Below, one piece after another: positions 54,982 through 62,337 of a DNA stretch of 64,000 bases (position 1 is the stretch's first letter; each line of letters opens with the position of its first letter). The translations under genes and the position numbers were made by a program. This stretch comes from JAFMDF01 sp965277445. Its GTDB lineage: Bacteria > Bacteroidota > Bacteroidia > Chitinophagales > Saprospiraceae. The stretch is from NCBI GenBank assembly GCA_965277445.1, contig CBDICY010000032.1, positions 2,170,001 through 2,234,000 on the forward strand. Direction: 5' to 3'. The notes beneath the pieces were generated by a model. It had not been told where the DNA came from and did no database searches. It saw only the letters and a list, made by a program, of their open reading frames with translations.

Positions 54982-56031
54982 TTAGGCACGTAATAAAAAA
55001 TGTTTGGTATGAGGGTTGATTGACATTTGCTGAGGATTAATCCCTTTTTTTAGTAATGCTTGACAGAGGCTTTCAAATTTTTTCTTCTTACTTAGTTTTA
55101 GTTTACTTAGCGTTACTAATGCCTCCGCTATAATTTTGCAGCGACTCATGCCAAAACTTTGACCATCTCCTGGATCTTCTGCTCGACTAACTCCAGGATG
55201 AAGTATATCTGTAAAAAGTGGTACTTCCCGTTTTAAATAAGGCTGGACTGCTTGAATGATAATAGGAAGAATACTATTGATGATACTTAAATCGGTTTTA
55301 TCAAAATAGAGTACCGCACTATCACTTCTGTTGAATAAATCGGGGTGATTTAAACATTTAAAATTAAAAGGAATTCGATAATCGTTTAATAATTTAGTGA
55401 TTTGCTCAATTAATAAGGCTGCTCCTTTAGGCTGAATATTCCAGTAGATTCTTATCATATTGCTATCTGGAGCTAAGTATTCATTTCCATGCACATGATA
55501 AAAAACAGGCTGTACGATTCTGTTTTCTTTTTGGCGATAAAAATGGATGGTTTGGTTAACCGTTAATTGAGATTGATAAGGATTAGGTACATAAGTATTA
55601 GGCTGAACAGGTCGAAGTTGTCCATTTTTTTCTGCAAAACCACTTCCATTTGGCTGAACAGAATAGACCCTCCAATTTGGATCAGGTTGTTGAGTAGAAT
55701 AATTGGCTTTTGACAATTGATTCATAAACTCATTCCTTTCTTTGACAGATGGTAGCTTCAAATGAACCGCTTCATCTGGTATTTCGCAATAGAAATTACT
55801 ATACAGCGCATTGGTAAGGTGCTGTATCAATGCTTTTTTTTGATGAATAGGGTCTTGCTCCTCGTTTTTGCCAAAAAGCGCTAAATCACCGATATATTCG
55901 AACTTAGGTTGTTGTTGATAGACAGGTATTTTTTTACCAGCTATTTCATAATTGTGATTATCAATGATTTTTACTTTTTCAAGGATATTCATCAATTGCT
56001 GTTCGTGTAATTTTTTTGATATTGTATTCAT
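54982..56031 (-). CDS. HopA1-family protein, predicted phospho-Ser/Thr lyase
   Basis: The 349-aa protein shows HopA1 family marks: RIYWNIQPKGAALLIEQIT (near residue 195), IPFNFKCLNHPDLFNRSDSAVLY, VPLFTDILHPGVSRAEDPG and SFGMSRCKIIAEAL. HopA1-type proteins in class V lanthipeptide and thioamitide clusters act with an APH-fold kinase, eliminating phosphate from phospho-Thr/Ser to give dehydro residues. The start overlaps the end of the kinase gene by 4 bases, so the two are translationally coupled. A type III effector role is implausible in this setting. Confidence 0.87.
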   Translation of the reverse strand: MNTISKKLHEQQLMNILEKVKIIDNHNYEIAGKKIPVYQQQPKFEYIGDLALFGKNEEQDPIHQKKALIQHLTNALYSNFYCEIPDEAVHLKLPSVKERNEFMNQLSKANYSTQQPDPNWRVYSVQPNGSGFAEKNGQLRPVQPNTYVPNPYQSQLTVNQTIHFYRQKENRIVQPVFYHVHGNEYLAPDSNMIRIYWNIQPKGAALLIEQITKLLNDYRIPFNFKCLNHPDLFNRSDSAVLYFDKTDLSIINSILPIIIQAVQPYLKREVPLFTDILHPGVSRAEDPGDGQSFGMSRCKIIAEALVTLSKLKLSKKKKFESLCQALLKKGINPQQMSINPHTKHFLLRA

Positions 56032-57107
56032 GATAAAGAGATTCCAATTAATTCTTCTGCTGATTTTGCAGGATTGTTAAAAATATTTTTTGCAACTTGA
56101 ATCAAGGTAGAAACGGGTGGCAATAATTGATTAGGGGTAGCCACATTTGCCTCTTTTGCGGTCTGTAGTAATCGAGCGGCTGTATATTTAATGACTTTTT
56201 CTAATTTGATTTTTGCTACAGTAACTTCCCAATTTTGATTGCTTACATATTGCGTCCAAAAAGCTTTTGTACAGGCTTTTATAGCCGCTAACGTCCACAG
56301 TTCATTTTGCGATGGTAGCCTGTTTGATGGAACTTGATTTTGTCCAACACTTATTGCCCAAAAAGAAATATAAGCTTGCATAAAGCCAGCAACATCCCAT
56401 AATGGATCACCTATATTCGCAATTTCCCAATCCACTAATTTTAGTGTTGTTGTGTTTGGACTATTAATTTTCAAAAAATTTACTAGCTTTATGTCTCCAT
56501 GAATAAGACTATTGCCCTTCCATTCTTGGAAAAGTTCATTGATATTTTGACTTAATACTTCATCTTGTTGAATAGTTTTAAAGAGTATATCCTGTAAGGC
56601 TGGCATATCGTTGGATTTTAATATCCAAGGAATTTCTCTATTCAAAAATTGAAGAGAATTGTTTCTGACTAAAGTATCAGATATATCTTTATGGAAGGTA
56701 GATAGTATATTCGCCATCTCTTGGGCATCTGCGGGAGACAATTTTTGCTGGGCTATATAATACTCATATAAATTTTGAGTATTGGGATAATTTTCAGTAA
56801 CTAATACATGTTTGCTGGGATCATAACCATAATAGGAAGGGATATATTTTTTTAAATCGCTGTAGGATGGAGCGGAATGGATTAGATAGTGAACCGTTGC
56901 ATCTTTTTGCATTAAGTACACATTTTGTGGATCCATACTAACAAGTTGTTTGACAAAGAGCCCCTGATCGATGCTCGTCGAAATATGGAAAATACAGTTT
57001 CGACTTTGAGTTTGACTCATAACAAAATCACCATTTGCTAGTGTTAATGGTTCTAAAAAACCTTTATCAACTAAATAATGAGCTATATTTTTTGTGGTAA
57101 GGCGCAT
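56028..57107 (-). CDS. APH-fold kinase of the RiPP-like cluster
   Basis: The 359-aa protein belongs to the aminoglycoside-phosphotransferase fold, with catalytic loop H203-G-D205-I-K-L-V-N210 and metal-binding D226 in KLVDWE, followed by GDPLWDVAGFMQAY. An N-lobe lysine (K53, GLFVKQL) is present. In class V lanthipeptide (lexapeptide, cacaoidin) and thioamitide pathways such a kinase phosphorylates Ser/Thr of the precursor before HopA1-type elimination. Gene coupling to HopA1 (4-base overlap) and the upstream precursor gene (98 bp) support that role here; antibiotic phosphorylation is the less likely alternative. Confidence 0.87.
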   Translation of the reverse strand: MRLTTKNIAHYLVDKGFLEPLTLANGDFVMSQTQSRNCIFHISTSIDQGLFVKQLVSMDPQNVYLMQKDATVHYLIHSAPSYSDLKKYIPSYYGYDPSKHVLVTENYPNTQNLYEYYIAQQKLSPADAQEMANILSTFHKDISDTLVRNNSLQFLNREIPWILKSNDMPALQDILFKTIQQDEVLSQNINELFQEWKGNSLIHGDIKLVNFLKINSPNTTTLKLVDWEIANIGDPLWDVAGFMQAYISFWAISVGQNQVPSNRLPSQNELWTLAAIKACTKAFWTQYVSNQNWEVTVAKIKLEKVIKYTAARLLQTAKEANVATPNQLLPPVSTLIQVAKNIFNNPAKSAEELIGISLS

Positions 57108-57205
57108 ATTCTTTGTTTTGAAAAGGGTATTGATGAACTTCCATTCATCAATACCTTCGTAAAAAAATAGCTAAAAACTAATTAAGCTTTTGATGCTATT
57201 GGATA

Positions 57206-58912
57206 TTAACAGCCAGCAATTGCGGTAACTATACAAACTGCTGGTATAGTACAATGTACTGTCGGAAATGAAAACTGTGCTTGTGCTCCTGTATTAGCAG
57301 GAGGACAAGAAATTGTATTCGGGCAGCCTATTCCTCTTGTTGGGAGACACCCAATTTGTGTACAAACAGTCGCTAAAGTATGAGTAGGTTGATTACAACC
57401 TAACCAACCTGTTGGGCCGACAGTTCCTGCAACTTGTGCTGTAGTAGCAGGAGGACAAGAAATTGTATTCGGGCAGCCTATTCCTCTTGTTGGAAGACAC
57501 CCAATTTGTGTACAAACAGTCGCTAAAGTACGATTAGGTTGATTACAACCTAACCAACCTGTATGACCAACCCCTACTTGTGCTTGCGCAGTCGTAACTG
57601 GTGGACAAGAGATGGTATTTGGACAACCCATTCCTTTAGTGGGTGTATGACATATTGGTGTTAAAGTACACACAGTCGCTGGACTTCCTACACCCGTTGG
57701 TTGGTTACAACCGAGGTGACCAGTACAACCAATTAAATGGGTTGGCTGAACGGTTGTCGTCATGGTTGGTATTTCTGCTTGTGCAGTTGTAGCTACAATA
57801 ACTGTGGTAGCAACAGTAGTTTCATGGATGGCCGTTCTTGTTATGGTATTCGCTATGGTATTATGAATAGTACCTGTAATAGCATTGGTCGCAGCCTGTG
57901 TAGCATGAACAGTTGCATTAATCGTATGCTTAATCGGGTCAAAACAATGACTTGTTGGAAAACTAAATTGGGCTTGTGCTCCTGTATTAGGAGGACAAGA
58001 AATCGTATTCGGACAGCCTATTGCTCTTGTGGGTAGACACCCAATTTGTGTACAAACAGTCGCTAAAGTACGTGTAGGTTGATTGCAACCTAACCAACCT
58101 GTTTGACCGACTGGACCGACTGGACCGGCTACTTGCGCACCAGCTTGACCACATCCTTGATAGCCTGTACAACCTAATAAATGGGTTGGCTGAACGGTTG
58201 TCGTCATGGTTGGTATTTGTGCTTGTGCAGTTGTAATAGTTGTAGTAGGCATTACAGTTGTCGCTATTGTATTATGAATAGTTCCTGTAATAGCATGAGT
58301 TGCTGCTTTTGTAGCATTAGCAACTGTATTTATAGTATTAGCAACTGTATTTACAACATGATGCATAGTCTGATTAACCGTTTTCACAACTGGATCAAAA
58401 CAATGACTTGTTGGAAAACTAAATTGAGCTTGTGCGCCACCTTGTACCGTAGTTGTTGGTTGTGGACAATGTTGATAGCCTGTACAACCAATTGGAAGCG
58501 TTGGGCATTGAGCCGAACCAATTGTATACAAAGTATTGACGGGACACATCTGAGGTATTCTTGTTGGAAGTACAGTAGTCGTAGGTGATTGTGCACCTGC
58601 TTGAGGAGGACAACCAAATGAAACTGGTAATACTCCACAGGATCCTGGTAGAGCAGTTATTCCCGTAATTTGAGCTTGTGCACCATTACAATGAGCCAAT
58701 GCAGTCACAGCTGGAATAGTTACCGTGATAGCTGGCCCTGTAGGAATTACAGTTGTAGTCATTGTTAAGCAACTAGTGCTCAATGTAGGAAATTGTGCTT
58801 GTGCGCCTCCTTGAGGAGAACAACCTATTGAAGGTGGACACATCGTAGGCCAAGTTGGAGGCGGTAAATAACATACCGGCATTACTGTAGGGCATGGATA
58901 TTGTGATAACAT
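57206..58912 (-). CDS. 568-aa Thr/Cys-rich multi-core polyprotein, candidate RiPP precursor
   Basis: This is a low-complexity protein with 40 cysteines, very rich in Thr, with no signal peptide, membrane span or known domain. It divides cleanly at 11 junctions of the form (G/T)AQ, mostly followed by AQ or AE and otherwise by V or S (after residues 40, 81, 108, 163, 232, 260, 315, 380, 445, 493, 546), into 12 segments. Segments recur as three types: F-type (FSFPTSHCFDP..., starting at 164, 316, 547), I-type (IPTMTTTVQPTHL, from 233, 381) and V-type (TGWLGCNQP...TVCTQIGC...PNTISCPP, from 261, 446, 494). Nearly every Cys has a Thr or Ser within five residues upstream, as suits methyllanthionine rings. 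It directly precedes kinase, lyase, cyclase and protease genes. A cross-linked structural protein is the alternative. Confidence 0.85.
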   Translation of the reverse strand: MLSQYPCPTVMPVCYLPPPTWPTMCPPSIGCSPQGGAQAQFPTLSTSCLTMTTTVIPTGPAITVTIPAVTALAHCNGAQAQITGITALPGSCGVLPVSFGCPPQAGAQSPTTTVLPTRIPQMCPVNTLYTIGSAQCPTLPIGCTGYQHCPQPTTTVQGGAQAQFSFPTSHCFDPVVKTVNQTMHHVVNTVANTINTVANATKAATHAITGTIHNTIATTVMPTTTITTAQAQIPTMTTTVQPTHLLGCTGYQGCGQAGAQVAGPVGPVGQTGWLGCNQPTRTLATVCTQIGCLPTRAIGCPNTISCPPNTGAQAQFSFPTSHCFDPIKHTINATVHATQAATNAITGTIHNTIANTITRTAIHETTVATTVIVATTAQAEIPTMTTTVQPTHLIGCTGHLGCNQPTGVGSPATVCTLTPICHTPTKGMGCPNTISCPPVTTAQAQVGVGHTGWLGCNQPNRTLATVCTQIGCLPTRGIGCPNTISCPPATTAQVAGTVGPTGWLGCNQPTHTLATVCTQIGCLPTRGIGCPNTISCPPANTGAQAQFSFPTVHCTIPAVCIVTAIAGC

Positions 58913-58990
58913 AGATAATGAATAGATTTAAGAGGTTATTGAATTTATTCAGTAGGAAGGGGTGAGTTTGGATGCTTTTCCCCTTCTCAT

Positions 58991-59020
58991 AAGGTGCTTT
59001 AGCTTTGGCTGAAGCGCCTT
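58991..59020. terminator. Hairpin between the small leader gene and the polyprotein gene
   Basis: AAGGTGCTTTAGC / GGCTGAAGCGCCTT form a stem with a short loop and a few G-T pairs; a T-run follows on the plus strand. On the operon's own (minus) strand it lacks a T-run, so it may be a processing or attenuation structure that sets the ratio of precursor to upstream gene. Confidence 0.4.
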
Positions 59021-59054
59021 TTTCATTTCAGTTTAAAAACTAATGAAATGGCTT

Positions 59055-59441
59055 TTAGGCATTTAATTTTCCTTGAACATTGTAAAGTTGTTGTCCTCTA
59101 CCTAAAATTACCATTGAGATGTGACCACCAATCTCCCCGTTTTGTGAGAATGTAAGCGATACATTTTCATAATGAAGATTATGTGAGTCTACGTTTTCGA
59201 GTGGCATTTGCATAGTAACTAATAATGCTCCATTGAAATATAGGAGACTGACAGTACTAGACTTTGCATGATCTTGTACATAAAAAGGAGGTGCATTATA
59301 AAAGGCTACATGCCCAGCTCCATTAAAGTAAAAATTGATTAAATGAGGAGCAGCATCATGCGCAGTTGTAATGGACCATTCTCCTTTGTAAGATTGACCC
59401 TCTTCCCCAACTGGAATGAGCTCTACTAAATACTTAGACAT
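59055..59441 (-). CDS. Small unknown protein preceding the polyprotein gene
   Basis: The protein is 128 aa from the ATG at 59441 (MSKYLVELIPVGEEG); an upstream in-frame ATG would add an atypical extension. It is soluble, with no cysteine in this form, and is predicted beta-rich: alternating hydrophobic stretches such as NFYFNGAGHVAFYNAPPF, VSLLYFNGALLVTMQM and ISMVILGRGQQLYNVQGKL. It has no recognised family. It lies 142 bp upstream of the polyprotein gene on the same strand and may be an accessory binding protein, immunity factor or the first gene of the operon. Confidence 0.6.
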   Translation of the reverse strand: MSKYLVELIPVGEEGQSYKGEWSITTAHDAAPHLINFYFNGAGHVAFYNAPPFYVQDHAKSSTVSLLYFNGALLVTMQMPLENVDSHNLHYENVSLTFSQNGEIGGHISMVILGRGQQLYNVQGKLNA

Positions 59442-60179
59442 AGTAAATAAAGATTTGAATAAAAGAGTTAATTGACTTAATCCTTTTATAGGGTTTAAAA
59501 AATAGAATATAATGCTATAGCATGTTGTTACCGTTATAGTTCTATTGCTGTTAAGCAACTAAAAATTGCTAGTTTAAGAAAACTGCAAGTATGTTTTTTA
59601 TGGACTATTTTATTAGTAAATAATTGGACAGAATTAAATCTAAGTTGTTTTATGATCTTAGGGATCAGATACTAGGATCAAGGTAGTACCTGAGTACGTC
59701 TAGCTTGATTTCTAGTATCTTTTATAAATTTATATAGCTCCCTAGTCCAAATTTCGCATAGAATTATTAGGCGTTATTATTGCAGAACGCTTAAAAAAAT
59801 CACTTAGAAAGTAGATAAAAAGTAAGATTCTTCAAATAGTGGAATTACTGTTGACCTACTTCTATAAGTTTAAGTAGAAGCTTGTTTATTGCTTTATAGT
59901 ATGTATAGAGCTTTAGCTAAATAACCGATACTTTTAGCTGTCAGAAGCTAAAACGACAAGGTGTAAATACCTGTAAATAAGTAATTTGACCGAATTTTTT
60001 CTTGACTTCTGACGGTTTATTTGATGATCATTTTTTTAGCTAATAATCTATAATAGTATAATAATAAATTGAGAGAGTAATGTTAGGAGATCAATATATT
60101 GTTGTATTACAAATATATGAGGTTTTAATGTTTGCTGTTTTGCCAAAAACGCTCCATAATTGCCAACAATACCTCAAAT
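59442..60179. other. Long gene-free region upstream of the RiPP-like operon
   Basis: No coding sequence is supported. It contains the large inverted repeat at 59667-59720 and, near 59949-60020, short fragments (GTCAGAAG ... TTGACTTCTGACGG) that resemble the ends of the dispersed repeat at 9069 and 60976, possibly a third degenerate copy. The operon promoter should lie here but I found no exact consensus match. Confidence 0.4.
59667..59720. repeat. Large imperfect inverted repeat
   Basis: The left arm AGATACTAGGATCAAG and right arm CTTGATTTCTAGTATCT pair with a small bulge over about 16 bp around a ~20-base loop; TTTTATAAA follows on the plus strand. It could be a terminator for a short plus-strand RNA or a regulator site. 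Confidence 0.5.
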
Positions 60180-60560
60180 TTACCGCCAGCCATTTTCTCT
60201 GAGAATTTCTAGGGGTTTTTTACCATAAATATTTTCAAAATGCTGCGTAAAATAGCTCGATTTTTCAAAACCTACGGAATGAGCAGTTTCTTTAACCGTT
60301 AGAAATTGCCCCTTTTTTAAAGCATTCATAGCTTTGTTTAAGCGATAATAACGTAAATATTGTCTAGGTGGTAATCCGCTATACTCCTTGGTTTTACGAA
60401 TTAGTTGTCTTTGGCTAATTTCCATTTTACTAGCTAACCATTTGTTGGAAATTGTAGAATCATTTAATTTTTCATCAATAGCTTTATTGAGGCGTTGCAT
60501 CCATAAACTAACATTATGAAAATTAAATTTTGGTAGAGAAGAAGTTTCTAATGGGGTCAC
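60180..60560 (-). CDS. Stand-alone AraC-type HTH regulator
   Basis: The 126-aa protein begins at a GTG (60560) because an in-frame stop lies about 17 codons upstream. It has a helical linker (WMQRLNKAIDEKLND) and a complete AraC domain: STISNKWLASKMEISQRQLIRKTKEYSG, LPPRQYLRYYRLNKAM, TVKETAHSVGFEKSSYFTQHFENIYGKKPLEIL. It has no sensor or receiver domain. It resembles the output end of hybrid kinases, so it may be a truncated descendant, or a compact regulator of the RiPP-like operon on the same strand about 740 bp downstream. Confidence 0.72.
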   Translation of the reverse strand: MTPLETSSLPKFNFHNVSLWMQRLNKAIDEKLNDSTISNKWLASKMEISQRQLIRKTKEYSGLPPRQYLRYYRLNKAMNALKKGQFLTVKETAHSVGFEKSSYFTQHFENIYGKKPLEILRENGWR

Positions 60561-60975
60561 GATGTTTACTTTTATATATTTAGAAATTATTTTGCCTTAC
60601 CCTTTTGCTGAGTATGCGAAGTGATTAAGGTAAAATAAAAGGAAACTTAGTTTGCACAATATCGATTCATCCTGACATTATATATTTGTTTATTGTCAAA
60701 ATGTTTAATTTGAGCACATATTGTTTTTTTTATAAACCAAGTAGTTTTAGTATATAAAATTTTTTGAAAGAAATACCTTAGTAAGGGTTACTTGTTTGAA
60801 ATTGGAGAGCTGATAATTTATAACTGCAATATATATGTTTATTCTGTAATTTGTGTTGAAAAAGATACTTCATTTGCGCCAAAAGCACCTTATTTATGCC
60901 TAACAATAACATTAATGATAAAGTATAGAAACCCATGAAAGCATATAACCTAAAATAGAACTTCCTTGAAAAGAG
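60561..60975. other. Gene-free AT-rich region upstream of the AraC gene
   Basis: I see no gene, RNA or strong hairpin. It leads into the dispersed repeat at 60976. Confidence 0.4.
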
Positions 60976-61140
60976 AACAGAAGTCAGGCTGTCCGTTTTA
61001 TGGACTATCAGAAGTCAGTAATTATTCAATTATAATGGCTTTTAGCAATTTACAGCTAATCATTCTAACTGACAGAAAATCTCACTTCACCACCTGCATG
61101 TATAGTCGTGCTGATTTTCGGCCAGACTTCTGACCTCTAA
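60976..61140. repeat. Dispersed inverted-repeat element, copy 2
   Basis: In reverse complement it aligns with the inner part of the element at 9100-9255: AGAGGTCAGAAGTC(T/A)G(G/A)CCGAAAA at one end, ATTTTCTG(T/C)CAG internally, ACTGACTTCTGA(T/C)AGTC then CTGACTTCTGT at the other end. Its own ends CAGAAGTCAGGC and GCCAGACTTCTG are inverted with one mismatch. It lacks the outer AACGGGATAAA arms of copy 1 and is non-coding. Confidence 0.65.
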
Positions 61141-61187
61141 AAATGCTCCTTTTATTGGCTAATGCTTAATTTATGTAATAGTCTAGC

Positions 61188-61985
61188 CTAAGCTAAAATT
61201 TTAGCTACCAAAAAAGCATGAATCTCTTCTTTGGTAGCTGTCTCGCCAAACTGCACAGGCTGCCCAAATTTAACGGACAACTCCACTCCACGTTCTTTAA
61301 ATTTTAATCCTTTTTTATCAAAGGCTGCTCTAAAACCATCAATTTTAACAGGAACAACTATCGGATTGAACGACTTGATTAAACTTGCAGACCCTTTCCG
61401 AACTGGCGCATTGGGTGTCGTTGTTCCTTGTGGGAAATTAATGACCCAACCGTGACTTAACGCAGCTTTAATCTTGGCAGGTGCTCGAAGGTCTGAATTG
61501 CGTTTGACATCCTTTCCATTACTCCGCCAAGCACGCTTAACGGTAACTGCGCCTGCATAAGAAAATATCCTAGGCAACAAACCACTTTTCTTCATAGTTT
61601 CTTCTGCGGCAATATAATAAGACCGTACTCTCGGCATCATCAAGTAAATAGGGAAATTAATATTTTTCATTCGCCATTTATCACTACTAAAAATATGATT
61701 GAAGGCAAATACATCCGCAAAGTAAGTTTGGTGATTGGATACAAAAAGCACATTCTGTCTAGGCAAATCTCTCAAAATTTCCATGCCTTCGACATTCATT
61801 TTATTGACAATATTTAAGCGTCGATAAGTGGCGATGCCAATGATGCTAGTCAATGCCCTTTTTAGTAAAATTAAATTACCAAAAGGGTCTTTAATACGTC
61901 TGCCAAATTTGGTTTTCGGAGGTCGTTTTTTAATTGGTTTTAGTTTAAACTTTCGGTCAATTCGCTTTTTAAAAAGCTTTACCAT
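61188..61985 (-). CDS. plsC: 1-acyl-sn-glycerol-3-phosphate acyltransferase (PlsC-like)
   Basis: This membrane-associated lysophosphatidate acyltransferase in phospholipid synthesis is 265 aa. The acceptor motif reads NHQTYFAD, with H85 and D91 separated by five residues instead of the usual four, and the third block is NFPQGTTTP in place of the common FPEGTR; both variants are seen in a Bacteroidota branch of the family as I recall. Block IV is VVPVKIDG. The N-terminus (residues 1-35) is strongly basic. Other acyl acceptors, such as ornithine lipids, cannot be excluded. Confidence 0.82.
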   Translation of the reverse strand: MVKLFKKRIDRKFKLKPIKKRPPKTKFGRRIKDPFGNLILLKRALTSIIGIATYRRLNIVNKMNVEGMEILRDLPRQNVLFVSNHQTYFADVFAFNHIFSSDKWRMKNINFPIYLMMPRVRSYYIAAEETMKKSGLLPRIFSYAGAVTVKRAWRSNGKDVKRNSDLRAPAKIKAALSHGWVINFPQGTTTPNAPVRKGSASLIKSFNPIVVPVKIDGFRAAFDKKGLKFKERGVELSVKFGQPVQFGETATKEEIHAFLVAKILA

Positions 61986-62337
61986 ATTTTTTTTTTAGGT
62001 CGGTGATTTATAGGATACCGTTTTTATTTGGATTAATTCCTATTTGTTTAAAAGGGTATCTAATGTACTACGTATTTAGCTTTTGTTTCTGCAAAAATAA
62101 GGAGAAACTAAATTAATTTAACCAAGAAACTAAAAGTAAAAAATAATCATAGATAAATTTCCATAAACTTTATATACTTGTAACTGTTTTAATTGCTTTA
62201 GTAGTCTAATTATTAGACGAAGGGTATTTAAAAATGCCTCTTTGTCAATAAACTAGCAGTTCCATTTACCAAAAATATCGAATTCTGATTTAGGGACTAT
62301 TTAAATCTGTAACTCAAAATTCGCAACTAAATAATAT
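61986..62337. promoter_or_regulatory. Divergent intergenic region, plsC / AAA ATPase
   Basis: On the minus strand TATTTTTG (62092-62099) with TTG 23 bases upstream (62123-62125) is a possible plsC promoter, about 107 bp before the start. No other feature is visible. Confidence 0.3.

Noticed and set aside
54982..56031. HopA1-family gene as a type III secretion effector
   Set aside because: No type III secretion genes; it overlaps an APH kinase and neighbours LanC, the known RiPP arrangement.
57737..58588. Plus-strand open frames opposite the polyprotein gene, encoding Cys/Arg-rich translations
   Set aside because: They are mirror effects of the repetitive Thr/Cys codons on the minus strand; no start context, and the protein-level periodicity is only meaningful on the minus strand.
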